DNA of 64,000 nucleotides from Williamsia sp. (GCA_015069695.1 JADCRZ010000019.1:58448-122447); one strand, 5' to 3'; positions 33,654-43,549 are shown, numbered from the stretch's first letter. Notes: generated by a model not told the origin, from the letters alone. Numbers and translations are program-made.

Positions 33654-36173
33654 TCACACAGATAATCCAGTTTCTGCCATTCCCATAGCCGGATCGCTCG
33701 TAGCAGGTTTGCCTGTTTCTACCCGGCCCGCATACCTTCTTTCAAACAAGTCCACACCGCTGATCTTTATGCTGAAATCATACCAGCCGCCGCTCTTGTC
33801 CGTACCTATTTGCAAGGTTGTTTTGCCGGCTGCCTCATGGAGCTTTTCAGGCTTTCCTGCTTTGTATATGTTGTCAACTACCTCAATCCGCTGGCTGCCT
33901 GGCTGGTCTATTTTTACCAAGGCTTTTTCGCCATCGTAAGTACAGGTTACCTGTATGGCAGGGTGATGCTGGCTGCCCCGGAATTCGCGGAAAAAACCAT
34001 TGGGTCCGTACACCCTTAAGTGGTAGTTGCCCTTTTCAAAATCGCTTACCCTCCACTTGTCACGTACATGCTCACCCGCAGCTGTGGCATACTGCCATGA
34101 CCTGCCTTTTTCTCCCTTGTGCATGCCGGGTGCATAGATGGCAAAGGCTGAGCCGGCTGCGCTTTTGCCGAATTGCTGGTTGCTTGTTTTCATGATGATC
34201 TCTATGCCTGCGCGGTCTGCATCAACAAGCATATCGGCATACAGTTCGTAGGGCAGGGCGCAGGATGGGCGCGTGCCCTTTTCCTGACGGGGCATGAGCG
34301 GAGATAGAAGGGGCTGGGTGCTGATCTGGGCAAGATCGGTTGGCGTCAATTCCCTGTAAGCAGCCGGCAAGGCTTTGAACTTGGCCTGGTGAATGCTTTC
34401 CAGGAATGCGTCGCGCATTACCTGAACCGGTTTGTCTATGGGCGTATCGTCATAAGGCCGGAATACAGAACTTAGATCGCCGCATACCGCGCGGCGCCAG
34501 CTGCTGATAGAAGATTCAATGATTTTTTTGCCTGTTTTTTTCTCCAGGAATTTTTCCAGGAACTGCAACGAAGAAGTATGGTCGAAAACCTGCGAGTTCA
34601 CCCATCCGCCGCGGCTCCAGGGTGAAGCGATCACGAGGGGAACACGGTAGCCCAACCCGATGGGGCTTTGCCGCCTGTGCTGCGGTGCTGATCCTGCTTT
34701 GTGCTCCTCCTGTTCCATGGTCACGTATTCAACACGGGCATCTATACCAGGTGATGTCTTACCTGTTTCAGGCCTGCGTGGGTCGGGGGCTACAAACGGG
34801 GGCACATGGTCGAAATAGCCGTCGTTTTCATCATAGGTAAGCACAAAAATTGTCTTCTTCCATACATCCGGATTTTTGGTCAGGATGTCGAGCACTTCAG
34901 AGATATACCAGGCGCCGTACCAGGCTGAGCTGGGATGATCGGAAAAGTTTTCCGGTGCTACGAGCCAGGATACTGTCGGAAGCCGGCCCTTGCTTACATC
35001 TTCCCTGAACTGGTGCAGCACATCACCGGCAGGAACAGTTACGGTACGTTCTTCCCCTCCTTCCCGGTAATGGAGTGTTGTAAGCTTGTAGAAGAGCGGA
35101 TCTTGCTGGTTGTTGCAAAACGCTTTTTCATGCAGGCTTTTTTCATGCGGTGAAAGCGCGTTGTACTTTTCTGTTGTATAGATCAGTGATTCTTCGCTGA
35201 TCCTTTGCAGGGCTTTTTTCTTGTCTGCCAGCTTCTTCCCCAGTTCGCCAGCTTCTTTCTGAGTAGCCGCTTCCCGGATCTTTTCCTCCAGTTCCCTGAT
35301 TTGGGCAGGCAGGGATGCCAGCTGTCCTTGCAGATAACGGATATACCGGGGCGAGAGCTTTACATGGTACTGCGTAAAATACTCCAGCGGGTTATCGCCG
35401 AAATTGGCCATCCAGGCATCCTGCTCGTCGGTATAGCCACCAGGTACGCTCAGGTCGTTTTGGTACACTTTCCAGGAAACGCCGTTTTCTTCCAGGCGTT
35501 CCGGATACGTTTTCCAGTTTACCATGGTATCATAATCTGCATCTTCGTTCCAGACATTTGCCTTTGAATCTTCCCGCTGCTCGGCGCGGATGGTGCCTGA
35601 CCAGAAGTAAAGCCGGTTGGGCGTGGTGCCGGTCAAGGAAGAGCAGAAATGCTGATCACAGATGGTAAACGCATCGGCCAGGGCGTAATAAAACGGGAGG
35701 TCCTGCCGGGTATAATAGCCCATGGTGAGCGGCATGGCGCTGTAAGCGGGGTGACCGGATTTCTTTACATCCAGCCAGCGATCGTAGCGGCCCTCATTGC
35801 GGGCATCTACCTGGTTGGTCCAGGAGTGGGGAAGCGAGCCGATCCAGGTGGCGCGGGTATTTTTAATATCAAGCGGGAAGGGTGCATAGGTTTTACCGGT
35901 TGCATCTGTTTGCAGCCAGACGGGGTTGTTGTTGGGCAGGGTAATGGCCCGGGGGTCATTGAAGCCGCGCACACCCTGCAGGGTTCCGTAGCAATGATCA
36001 AAGGAGCGGTTCTCCTGCATCAGGAATACAATGTGCTCGGCATCGAGATAGCTGCTGCCGGGTGTGGGATCAATAGAAAGGGCTTTTTGAATAGAAGCAG
36101 GCAGGCTGAAATGAAGGCCTGTGCTGCCGGCAAGCAGGGCTGCTTTTTTAATAAATTCCCTTCTGCTATCCAT
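33654..36173 (-). CDS. Phosphocholine-specific phospholipase C (Tat-exported)
   Basis: 839 aa. Twin-arginine signal (MDSRREFIKKAALLAG), then the phosphoesterase/phospholipase C domain (~45-600): HIVFLMQENRSFDHCYGTL, SLTGTTPNRLYFWSGT, TYDENDGYFDHVPP. Two C-terminal beta domains (~650-740 and ~750-830, DUF756-like) match bacterial PLC enzymes. Hydrolyses phosphatidylcholine or sphingomyelin head groups. ATG 36173 precedes the Tat motif; the upstream extension (to 36296) lacks homology. A coiled-coil-rich insert (~295-345, LREKIREAATQKEAGELG type) is present. Role could be phosphate scavenging or lipid attack. Confidence 0.9.
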   Translation of the reverse strand: MDSRREFIKKAALLAGSTGLHFSLPASIQKALSIDPTPGSSYLDAEHIVFLMQENRSFDHCYGTLQGVRGFNDPRAITLPNNNPVWLQTDATGKTYAPFPLDIKNTRATWIGSLPHSWTNQVDARNEGRYDRWLDVKKSGHPAYSAMPLTMGYYTRQDLPFYYALADAFTICDQHFCSSLTGTTPNRLYFWSGTIRAEQREDSKANVWNEDADYDTMVNWKTYPERLEENGVSWKVYQNDLSVPGGYTDEQDAWMANFGDNPLEYFTQYHVKLSPRYIRYLQGQLASLPAQIRELEEKIREAATQKEAGELGKKLADKKKALQRISEESLIYTTEKYNALSPHEKSLHEKAFCNNQQDPLFYKLTTLHYREGGEERTVTVPAGDVLHQFREDVSKGRLPTVSWLVAPENFSDHPSSAWYGAWYISEVLDILTKNPDVWKKTIFVLTYDENDGYFDHVPPFVAPDPRRPETGKTSPGIDARVEYVTMEQEEHKAGSAPQHRRQSPIGLGYRVPLVIASPWSRGGWVNSQVFDHTSSLQFLEKFLEKKTGKKIIESSISSWRRAVCGDLSSVFRPYDDTPIDKPVQVMRDAFLESIHQAKFKALPAAYRELTPTDLAQISTQPLLSPLMPRQEKGTRPSCALPYELYADMLVDADRAGIEIIMKTSNQQFGKSAAGSAFAIYAPGMHKGEKGRSWQYATAAGEHVRDKWRVSDFEKGNYHLRVYGPNGFFREFRGSQHHPAIQVTCTYDGEKALVKIDQPGSQRIEVVDNIYKAGKPEKLHEAAGKTTLQIGTDKSGGWYDFSIKISGVDLFERRYAGRVETGKPATSDPAMGMAETGLSV

Positions 36174-36299
36174 AGAGGTTACAATTATAAATGTAAAAAT
36201 AGCTGACAGAGAGACGGTGGGTACACCAGGCAGGAAAATTAATGGCAAGGTAACAAAAACAGAGAGGGGAGGGACGGCTCTCTGTCTTTGTGCCACCCG

Positions 36300-36686
36300 C
36301 TACTGTCCGGAATGAAGTCCGATCGAATTGCCTTCTGAATCAATAAAGAAAGCCATGTAGCCGATCTCTGGGGTGATCTGTGTTTTCGGAACAGTGATTT
36401 TTCCGCCGGCTGCTTCGATCCGGTCAAGCACTTTCTGCAGGTCAGGATTTGCGTTGAGATAAAGAACAACGCCTTCCGTACCCGGCTTGTGGGAAGGGCT
36501 TTTTACCAGGGCGCCACTTGATTTGGGCGGCTCCGGAGGAAAGCCGATCATCCGCATGTCCTGTATACCGGGCATGTCCATCGGCATCATCTTGACCTCA
36601 AAAATGGTTTCGTAAAACTGTTGGGCCCGGTCTGCATCCGCAACGGGGATTTCAAACCAGTTTAAAGCATTGGTGGCAGCGCTCAT
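36300..36686 (-). CDS. VOC/glyoxalase-fold protein
   Basis: 128 aa. Paired beta-alpha-beta-beta-beta modules of the vicinal oxygen chelate fold: NALNWFEIPVADADRAQQFYE at the start and EIGYMAFFIDSEGNSIGLHS at the end. Such small proteins range from glyoxalases to antibiotic-binding proteins; the exact activity is unassignable. ATG 36686 is chosen because the fold starts directly; an ATG at 36698 and a TTG further upstream extend it. The stop is 127 bp from the phospholipase start. Confidence 0.85.
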   Translation of the reverse strand: MSAATNALNWFEIPVADADRAQQFYETIFEVKMMPMDMPGIQDMRMIGFPPEPPKSSGALVKSPSHKPGTEGVVLYLNANPDLQKVLDRIEAAGGKITVPKTQITPEIGYMAFFIDSEGNSIGLHSGQ

Positions 36687-36751
36687 TTTTTCCAGCATAA
36701 AAGGTTGGTTTAGTGGTGAAGAATTGCTCGTACAAGGTAGGGAATTACCCC

Positions 36752-36790
36752 AAAAGAAAATGCCCGAGGTCTTTTTAGGAACCTCGGGCA
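36752..36790 (-). terminator. Rho-independent terminator after the epimerase gene (possibly bidirectional)
   Basis: 10-bp perfect stem TGCCCGAGGT / ACCTCGGGCA with a 10-base loop; minus-strand tail TTTTCTTTT. The plus-strand side also ends in TTTCTTT. It lies 50 bp after the epimerase stop and just before the VOC gene. Confidence 0.85.
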
Positions 36791-36839
36791 TTTCTTTGCT
36801 TGAATGTAAAATTACTGGTCTTAAAGCGTACCGGCTGGT

Positions 36840-37820
36840 TTATGCTTCCTGCAGGGAATTTACTTTTGAATTAATCCATTCATAAGTCTTTTCCAGGCCT
36901 TCTTTCAGCGGACGGGAAGGTGCCCAACCCAGCTTTTCTGCGATGAGTTTATTGTTGGAGTTTCTTCCGCGCACACCCAGCGGACCAGGAATGTGTTTGA
37001 TGCGGATTTCTTTGCCTGCGATGTCGGCGACCATGTGTACCAGGTCATTGATGCTCAGCATTTCTTCAGAGCCGATGTTGACGGGTCCGAGAAAATCGCT
37101 TTTCATCAGCCTTCTTACAGCTTCTACGCATTCAGCTACGTAAAGGAAAGAGCGGGTTTGTTTGCCATCGCCCCATATTTCGATCTCGCCTCCGTCTTCA
37201 GCTTCAGCTACTTTTCTGCACACGGCTGCGGGTACTTTTTCTTTTCCGCCTGTCCAGGTGCCCTGAGGTCCGAAGATATTGTGGTAACGGCCGATGCGCA
37301 CTTCCATGCCGTAGTTCTTATGATAGGTGAGGTACAATCTTTCGCTGAACAGTTTTTCCCAGCCATATTCGCTGTCCGGAGAGGCGGGATAAACAGTGTG
37401 TTCTGCACAGTCTGGATTGTTGGGGTCCATCTGGTTGTGTTCTGGGTAAACACAGGCAGAGGAAGAATAGAAGATCTTTTTTGTGCCGTTCAGTCTGCTG
37501 GTTTCCAGCATGTTCAGGTTGATCAAAACCGAGTTGTGCATCACGGCTGCATCATTCTCACCGGTAAAGAGGTAACCGGCTCCGCCCATATCGGCAGCAA
37601 GCTGGTATACTTCGTCAATGGGCCTGTCAAACAGGGCCTGGCAAACATTGATGTCGCGCAGGTCGCCGGTAACTACGTCGTCTGCGTGGTTGTTGTCATG
37701 TTCGTGTTCTTTGATGTCTACTCCTCTCACCCAATATCCTTCTTCTTTTAACCTGTTTACCAGATGGCCACCGATGAAGCCCCCAGCGCCACATACGATG
37801 GCTGTTTTCTGTTTTGTCAT
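36840..37820 (-). CDS. NAD-dependent epimerase, GDP-mannose 3,5-epimerase-like
   Basis: 326 aa. Rossmann start CGAGGFIGGHLV; catalytic Cys in SSACVYPE; Tyr/Lys pair in YGWEKL; and long stretches characteristic of plant GME (QLAADMGGAGYLF, IGRYHNIFGPQGTW, GDGKQTRSFLYV, IPGPLGVRGRNS). GME converts GDP-D-mannose to GDP-L-galactose/L-gulose. This similarity is recalled from the family rather than searched; other sugar-nucleotide epimerases remain possible. Third gene after GT4 and WecG-type transferase in a short polysaccharide operon; ends in the terminator at 36752-36790. Confidence 0.83.
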   Translation of the reverse strand: MTKQKTAIVCGAGGFIGGHLVNRLKEEGYWVRGVDIKEHEHDNNHADDVVTGDLRDINVCQALFDRPIDEVYQLAADMGGAGYLFTGENDAAVMHNSVLINLNMLETSRLNGTKKIFYSSSACVYPEHNQMDPNNPDCAEHTVYPASPDSEYGWEKLFSERLYLTYHKNYGMEVRIGRYHNIFGPQGTWTGGKEKVPAAVCRKVAEAEDGGEIEIWGDGKQTRSFLYVAECVEAVRRLMKSDFLGPVNIGSEEMLSINDLVHMVADIAGKEIRIKHIPGPLGVRGRNSNNKLIAEKLGWAPSRPLKEGLEKTYEWINSKVNSLQEA

Positions 37821-37870
37821 AAATTTGATTTATTGTGTTATGAATGATGATACAATTTTGTGGTTACGCG

Positions 37871-38689
37871 TTATGCAGGTACAGCAGCTGGCGTAAAGGT
37901 TTCTTTGCGACGGATTTTCTTCACCTCGTACTTTTTCAGGTGGGTAAGCTGTAAAAAGAAATTGCCGATAAAGATGCCGTGCATGATGATATATCTTCTC
38001 CAAAGGCGCTTGAAGTCTTTGCCCAGCAGGCGGAATACCCATTCAAAACCGGATTTCCGGATAAAAGTGGGCGCCATTTTTATGCGGCCGCCAAAAAAGT
38101 CGAAGGTGGCGCCGGAAGCGATCAGGACGGAGCCCCGGATCTTTTCCAGGTGGGTATCAATCCAGTAGTCTTGCTTGGGCGTGCCCAGTCCGACACAGAT
38201 AATGTCTGGTTTGAGGCGGTTGATTTCCGCTACGATCTGGTCGTCTTCTGCGGGCGTGAGTTCCCGGAAGGGGGGAGAATAATGGCCCACGATGCGGATG
38301 TGCGGAAATTGTTCCTCCAGGTAGTCTTTCATTTTTACACATACATCTGGTGAACCTCCGTAGAGGTAGAATGTGTAATTTTTGATCTTGGCATGTTCTG
38401 CCAGCTGAAGGATGGTGTCGGGCGCTGCGATCCTGTCGCAGGGCGTACCTTCCACCGTACGGATCCATCTTACAAAGGGCATACCGTCGGCGCCGGTAAT
38501 GTCAGCCGAGTTGTAGATCCTGTACAACTCTTTGTTTTTTGTGGAGAGGGCTACATTGAAAGCGTTGACGCAGGCGATGTGGTGCGACCTTCCTTGCTTG
38601 TCAGCAATCCAGCCGTCCACCTTTCTGAAAAGCTCTTCATAGGTGATCGGATCCAAACCAACGCCAACCATGTTTACATGTTTCTTCAT
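37871..38689 (-). CDS. WecG/TagA/CpsF-family glycosyltransferase
   Basis: 272 aa, GT26-type. Motifs: NAFNVALSTKN, the ADGMPFVRW segment, FYLYGGSPDVC, and GLGTPKQDYWI with the following ASGATFDFF. These enzymes transfer N-acetylmannosamine, mannosaminuronate or similar sugars onto undecaprenyl-linked intermediates. A basic/hydrophobic C-terminus (~235-272) fits peripheral membrane association. Neighbours (GT4, epimerase) indicate exopolysaccharide or O-antigen synthesis. Confidence 0.92.
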   Translation of the reverse strand: MKKHVNMVGVGLDPITYEELFRKVDGWIADKQGRSHHIACVNAFNVALSTKNKELYRIYNSADITGADGMPFVRWIRTVEGTPCDRIAAPDTILQLAEHAKIKNYTFYLYGGSPDVCVKMKDYLEEQFPHIRIVGHYSPPFRELTPAEDDQIVAEINRLKPDIICVGLGTPKQDYWIDTHLEKIRGSVLIASGATFDFFGGRIKMAPTFIRKSGFEWVFRLLGKDFKRLWRRYIIMHGIFIGNFFLQLTHLKKYEVKKIRRKETFTPAAVPA

Positions 38690-38720
38690 ATTTTTTCTAT
38701 TAGGGAATAAACTGCGGATT

Positions 38721-39800
38721 TTAGTTTACAAATGTTGAATAGTACGATGCCAGGTTCCTCATATACTGAGAAATGCCATAATGTTCGATGATAGTCGACT
38801 TTGCAGCCTGGCTTAGTTGCTCCAACCCGCTTCTTTGGGTCAAAATATTTTTCATGGTTTCCACCAGGGCACCTTGATCTCCTTTCTTTATCACAAACCC
38901 GTTTACCCCGTTGTTTACCACCGTGGTAATTGAAGCGTCGTCCGAAACCACCGGTACACAACCGGCCTGCATGGCTTCCAGCATGGCTATCGGCAGGCCT
39001 TCTCCATAAAGCGAAGGCAATAAAAAAACGTTTGCCTGCTCAAGGGCCTTCCATTTTTCTTCGCCCCGGGCTATACCCTTGTACTCAAACCGGAGGGTAG
39101 GGATGGCTTCCAGCTCCTGCAACAGGGGCGCAAGCTCAGGGCCTGAACCATATACGGTAAAACTGCATCGGTCGTGGTAGGCATTCAGTTGTTTAAATGC
39201 TTCTGCGATCTGGTAAACGCCTTTTGACCGGACGATCCTGCCCAGGAAAATAAATTTGATGCCCGCCGTAAAGTTTTTGGAAAGCGGTTTCAACTCTTTT
39301 GTTTCCACTGCATTGGGCAGGGCTTCGCTTTCCGCGCCATAAGCCTTCCGGAGCTGTTCCTGTTCCACTGCACTCAGCACCACGTTTTTATCCGAATGCT
39401 TCAGCATGCGGTCGATGACCCATTTAAAAAGTGATCCTTTTGCCGGAGGCTTCATCAGCATATGGCCTCCATGGATATGCAGCAGCACAGGCTTGTGCAT
39501 GACATTCTTGAGAAAAGAGAAAATTACAAAGTCGCGCAGGAGCGAAGTTTTTGTAAAGTCGGTATTCAGGTGAACCGCGTTGATCCGCTGGCGCCGGATA
39601 AACCGGGCCATGCGCGGCAGCAGCGCAACCTGGCTCACAGCCCATTTGAAACCTTTGGGTTCCCCATCCTTGTTGCCGATGCGGAAGTGCAGGAACTTCA
39701 CGGACGACCGGTTACTATTGATGATTGTTCTTACAATAGTAGAGATGCCGCTCACGTTCTCTGACTCATTTAAAGAAGGGGCTGTGATTAAAATATTCAT
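38721..39800 (-). CDS. GT4-family glycosyltransferase
   Basis: 359 aa with two Rossmann-like halves (GT-B). N-terminal part MNILITAPSLNESENVSG; C-terminal nucleotide-sugar site: IFLGRIVRSKGVYQIAEAF, and the E-x7-E type region PSLYGEGLPIAMLEAMQAG. Acceptor and donor unknown; retaining GDP-/UDP-sugar transfer expected. First gene of a minus-strand trio: 31-bp gap to the WecG-type gene, 50 bp from there to the epimerase. Confidence 0.92.
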   Translation of the reverse strand: MNILITAPSLNESENVSGISTIVRTIINSNRSSVKFLHFRIGNKDGEPKGFKWAVSQVALLPRMARFIRRQRINAVHLNTDFTKTSLLRDFVIFSFLKNVMHKPVLLHIHGGHMLMKPPAKGSLFKWVIDRMLKHSDKNVVLSAVEQEQLRKAYGAESEALPNAVETKELKPLSKNFTAGIKFIFLGRIVRSKGVYQIAEAFKQLNAYHDRCSFTVYGSGPELAPLLQELEAIPTLRFEYKGIARGEEKWKALEQANVFLLPSLYGEGLPIAMLEAMQAGCVPVVSDDASITTVVNNGVNGFVIKKGDQGALVETMKNILTQRSGLEQLSQAAKSTIIEHYGISQYMRNLASYYSTFVN

Positions 39801-40281
39801 ATAAGAAAAACCTACAAAACGAAAAAGCTAAAATTTTATTTTCTCCCCGGCTAATTCTCCTGGCAGCACAAATCGATTTTATTATGTCGTGGGGAAGGAC
39901 AGACATCAGCTCATGGGAAAAGGTGCGGCAGCATCGGCTTTACAAGGAAGATTGGCTTCAAAGCAAGCAGAAGTTATTGAAATGTTGAATAATCAGCACT
40001 TGAAGCAAGCATGAAAAAATCTAAAATGAGAACAGTTCACCCTAGTTTTTTCTTATCCAGTATACCTGGAACTCTATATTCGGGGCAAAACTAGTAAAAA
40101 AATGTTATAAAAAAGAGCGCTGGAAACAGATTTTTACCCATCGGGGGGCTAAACTGTTCACGCAATCGATTGTACCAGGGTGTTTCAGATGCCAATTTGC
40201 ACATACAGCGTTTTTATAGCATATAAAAAGAAGTACTTTCACGTGTTTATTTGTCTGTAGTATTTTATTTTGGCGCCCTTC
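39801..40281. other. 481-bp intergenic region between divergent GT4 and PAS-kinase genes
   Basis: AT-rich, without a supported gene. A 34-codon frame starts at 39884 but has no homology or conservation evidence. No promoter matches the TAnnTTTG consensus well; the T-rich stretch just before 40282 is only approximate. No repeats beyond short ones were seen. Confidence 0.5.
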
Positions 40282-42699
40282 ATGCAAAGAACAGACTATT
40301 TTTTACACAAAGACAGCGAAATGGGTAAACTGACCCGTGCGTTTGATTGGTCAAGCACGGCATTGGGTGAGCCCGGCAGCTGGCCACAGAGCTTGCGTAC
40401 CCTGGTTAGTACCCTGCTGCGTTCAAAATTTCCCATGTTTTTGTGGTGGGGAGATGACTTGATTCAATTTTACAATGATGCCTACAGGCCTTCATTGGGC
40501 ATCAATGGCAAACACCCCCTGGCATTGGGACAAAGAGGAGAAGAGTGCTGGCCCGAAATCTGGCCCATCATTTATCCCATGATCAGACATGTACAGCTGA
40601 CCGGTGAAGCCGTTTGGATGGAAGACCAGCTGGTGCCGATCTACCGCAACGGTAAGATAGAACCTGTTTACTGGACCTACAGCTACAGTCCGGTGCTCGA
40701 CGACAACGGCCAACCTGCCGGCATCCTGGTAACCTGTACCGAAACCACCAACAGGGTACTGAACCTGAAACAGCTGGAGGAAAAAGAAGAACAGCTGCGT
40801 TTTGCCCTGGAAGCGGCCGAACTGGGAGCCTGGGACTATAACCCGCTTACCAGCAAGTTCACCGGAAACAATCGCCTGAAAGAATGGTTTGGCCTGCTGC
40901 CGGCACAGGAAATCGACCTGGCCCTTGCGCTGGATGCAGTGGTTCCGCACGACAGGCAGCGGGTAACGCGGGCCATTGAGCAGGCACTCCGGTGGGAATC
41001 CGGCGGGGCTTATGAAGCTGAATACACGATTGTTCACCCCCTTACCAGGAAGCAGCGGGTCGTACGGGCAAAAGGAAGGGCCTGGTTTACAGATGACCAG
41101 GTAGCTTACCGCTTCAACGGTACCCTGCAGGATGTAACCGAGCAGGTAAGGATCAGAACAGAAATCGAACAGCGGGAAGGCAACCTGCGCAACATGGTGC
41201 TGCAGGCCCCGGTGGCCATGTGCATCCTGCGCGGCCCCCGGTTTGTGATCGATATCGCCAATCGTCCGATGTTTGAACTCTGGGGCCGGTCAGATGAGCA
41301 GGCCCTGCACAAACCTATGTTTGAAGCCCTGCCCGAAGCTGCGAACCAGGGATACGAGCACCTCCTCGAAAAAGTATTCAGGAACGGAGAAGGCTTTTCG
41401 GCCAATGAACTGCCTGTTACCCTTCCCCGGGGTGAACGCCTGGAAACCATTTTTATCAATCTTGTACTGGAGCCGATAAAAGACACAGACGATGCAGTTA
41501 CCGGCGTGTTAGGAATGGCAACCGACATCACCGGCCAGGTACGCGCGCGCAAACGGGTGGAAGAAGCCGAAGAAAGGATCCGGCTTTCGCTGGAAGCGGC
41601 CAACCTGGGCAGCTACGAGATCAACCTGCAAACAGGGGAGATGTTTACCTCAGCCCGCTTTGATGCCATTTTTGACGTAGACCATTCCAAAAAGCACCTG
41701 GATTACATCCAATCCATCCATCCTGACGACCTGCCCCTGCGCGAAAAGGCGCACCAGCAGGCTTTTAAAACCGGCCTGCTTACCTATGAGGCAAGGGTAA
41801 TATGGAGGGATGGTTCTGTTCACTGGATCGGGGTATGGGGAAATGTTTATTATGACGAGGCCCGCAAGCCCCTGAAGCTGCAGGGGGTGGTGCAGGACAT
41901 CACTGCCCAGAAGGAATTTGCAGAAGAACTCAGCCGGCAGGTCCGGGAACGCACGCTGGCGCTGGAAAGCAAAAACAAAGAGCTGGAACGTTCCAATTCC
42001 AACCTCGAAGAATTTGCCCATGCCGCCTCGCACGATTTAAAAGAACCGATCCGCAAGATCCGTTACTTCAGCAGCCGGCTGAAAGAGCGTTTGCAGAACC
42101 GGCTGCATGAAGAAGAGGAAGCCCTGTTTGCTCCGATCGAACGGGCTACCGAACGCATGAGCGAGCTGATAGACGACCTGCTGCTTTACTCGCACGTAAG
42201 CCAGCGTCCGCACAAAAAAGAAAGTGTCGATCTGAATATAAAGCTGCACCGCGTACTGGAAGATGTGGATGTCGACATCCAGGAGAAGGGCGCTGTTGTA
42301 GAGGCAACCCCTCTGCCGGTTGTCAGCGGCTACCGGCGGCAGTTACAGCAGCTTTTTCACAACCTGATCACCAATGCGCTTAAATACAGCAAAGAAGGCA
42401 TCGCCCCGCATATATCAATCCGCTCTTCTGTTGTAACGGCAGCCCACGCCGGCCTGCCTGGTACAAATACCTATCACCTGATCGAGTTCCGCGACAATGG
42501 CATCGGCTTTGAACAGGAGTATGCCGAAAAGATATTCCAGATGTTTACCCGGCTGCATGGAAAAAATGAATATGGCGGCACCGGGGTAGGGCTTTCCATC
42601 GCAAAGAAGGTTGTAGAAAACCATCTCGGGCATATCACTGCAGAAGGCATACCGGGAGAAGGCGCGGTATTTAAAATTTATCTGCCTGTAGAAGTATAA
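40282..42699 (+). CDS. Multi-PAS soluble sensor histidine kinase
   Basis: 805 aa, no membrane segments. The N-terminal module (~1-165; FDWSSTALGEPGSWPQSL, FPMFLWWGDD) is a PAS/GAF-like sensor common in such kinases; further PAS/PAC units follow at ~170-295, ~300-430 and ~435-560 (each ending GTLQDVTEQ, GMATDITGQ, GVVQDITAQ). A coiled-coil linker leads to HisKA with His584 in AHAASHDLKEPI, then the ATPase with NLITNALKYS, DNGIGFEQEY and GTGVGLSIAKKVVENH. Cytoplasmic sensing of redox, light or small ligands is plausible. No response regulator gene adjoins. The ATG is at 40282; an upstream TTG at 40270 is less likely. Confidence 0.92.
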   Translation: MQRTDYFLHKDSEMGKLTRAFDWSSTALGEPGSWPQSLRTLVSTLLRSKFPMFLWWGDDLIQFYNDAYRPSLGINGKHPLALGQRGEECWPEIWPIIYPMIRHVQLTGEAVWMEDQLVPIYRNGKIEPVYWTYSYSPVLDDNGQPAGILVTCTETTNRVLNLKQLEEKEEQLRFALEAAELGAWDYNPLTSKFTGNNRLKEWFGLLPAQEIDLALALDAVVPHDRQRVTRAIEQALRWESGGAYEAEYTIVHPLTRKQRVVRAKGRAWFTDDQVAYRFNGTLQDVTEQVRIRTEIEQREGNLRNMVLQAPVAMCILRGPRFVIDIANRPMFELWGRSDEQALHKPMFEALPEAANQGYEHLLEKVFRNGEGFSANELPVTLPRGERLETIFINLVLEPIKDTDDAVTGVLGMATDITGQVRARKRVEEAEERIRLSLEAANLGSYEINLQTGEMFTSARFDAIFDVDHSKKHLDYIQSIHPDDLPLREKAHQQAFKTGLLTYEARVIWRDGSVHWIGVWGNVYYDEARKPLKLQGVVQDITAQKEFAEELSRQVRERTLALESKNKELERSNSNLEEFAHAASHDLKEPIRKIRYFSSRLKERLQNRLHEEEEALFAPIERATERMSELIDDLLLYSHVSQRPHKKESVDLNIKLHRVLEDVDVDIQEKGAVVEATPLPVVSGYRRQLQQLFHNLITNALKYSKEGIAPHISIRSSVVTAAHAGLPGTNTYHLIEFRDNGIGFEQEYAEKIFQMFTRLHGKNEYGGTGVGLSIAKKVVENHLGHITAEGIPGEGAVFKIYLPVEV

Positions 42700-42769
42700 G
42701 CAAGCAGATTTCTCCTGGATGCTGCAGATAAGATATCGCGGGATCATCCATTTGTTTGCTTGAACCTGG

Positions 42770-43549
42770 TTATTCAAAGCTTTTTAACTGATAATCATAA
42801 AAGATACAGCTGGCCGTTTGAATAGGGCTGCCGGTCTTAAGAGGCTGCCATAGACCCAGGCCGGAACCCGCCGTGCTGCGCAGTATGTAGATAGATTGTG
42901 CCGGTGAATATCCTTCTGCCAGTTTGTATACTTTTTCTCCGTCCTGTGTGGTTGCCTCATCTACAACCAGCGTACAGTGGCCAGGACTGCCAGGCAGGAT
43001 GATTACTGTGCCGACTGTTATTCTGTCCGCCCCGTGAAGTTCTTTGGCCAGTGAAACAGTACCTGCATATGTATATACAATGTTGAGATAACTGCGCAAA
43101 GCTGTGTGTGATGGTTCGCAGGGTGTGGCGAGCGCAAGAAAGTTTACATGGGCTCCGTTTATTACGGGTCTTACCCCTTTGCAATAAGCATCAAAGGCGT
43201 AGAGGTGGCCACTGGTAAAATGAAACAGGATTTCCTGGTAGCGGTTTGCGGAGAACAGGTACTCTGCCCGCAAGCGGATCAGGGCATCGGCACATTGCTG
43301 CAGGTCCTTGTTGCCTACATCATAGTTGACAATCAGGGCTGCTTTTGATTGGTCGGCAACCGGATTGCCCCTGTAATCCAGTACGGGGCCGGGTTTGGCG
43401 GGCAGGTGTTGCAAGAAATATTGCCAGGAGTTTTTTTCAAAGAGGGCGGGTGTGATGGTGGTATCCTGTGCGGGTAAGAAGGGGAGGGGAGCCGGTACAG
43501 ACGAATGGCAGCTGCTGCACAGGAGCAGGAAGGCCAGGATTCTTCGCAT
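42770..43549 (-). CDS. DUF4846 lipoprotein
   Basis: 259 aa. Signal peptide MRRILAFLLLCSSC with lipobox-like CSSC (Cys ~11-14). DUF4846 body: NSWQYFLQHLPAKP, NKDLQQCADALIRLRAEYLF and HFTSGHLYAFDAYCKGVRP, then a segment GSPGHCTLVVDEA. Function unknown, secreted or periplasmic. ATG 43549 precedes the signal; the frame is open upstream into the LacI operator region by chance. It is divergent from the LacI gene, so the palindromic operator at 43646-43667 could influence it as well. Confidence 0.86.
   Translation of the reverse strand: MRRILAFLLLCSSCHSSVPAPLPFLPAQDTTITPALFEKNSWQYFLQHLPAKPGPVLDYRGNPVADQSKAALIVNYDVGNKDLQQCADALIRLRAEYLFSANRYQEILFHFTSGHLYAFDAYCKGVRPVINGAHVNFLALATPCEPSHTALRSYLNIVYTYAGTVSLAKELHGADRITVGTVIILPGSPGHCTLVVDEATTQDGEKVYKLAEGYSPAQSIYILRSTAGSGLGLWQPLKTGSPIQTASCIFYDYQLKSFE

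Noticed and set aside
39884..39988. 34-codon frame in the GT4/PAS-kinase intergenic region
   Set aside because: Too short, no conservation or promoter evidence visible.
40261..40281. TTG start of the PAS kinase at 40270
   Set aside because: The ATG at 40282 is 4 codons downstream and nothing supports the weaker codon.
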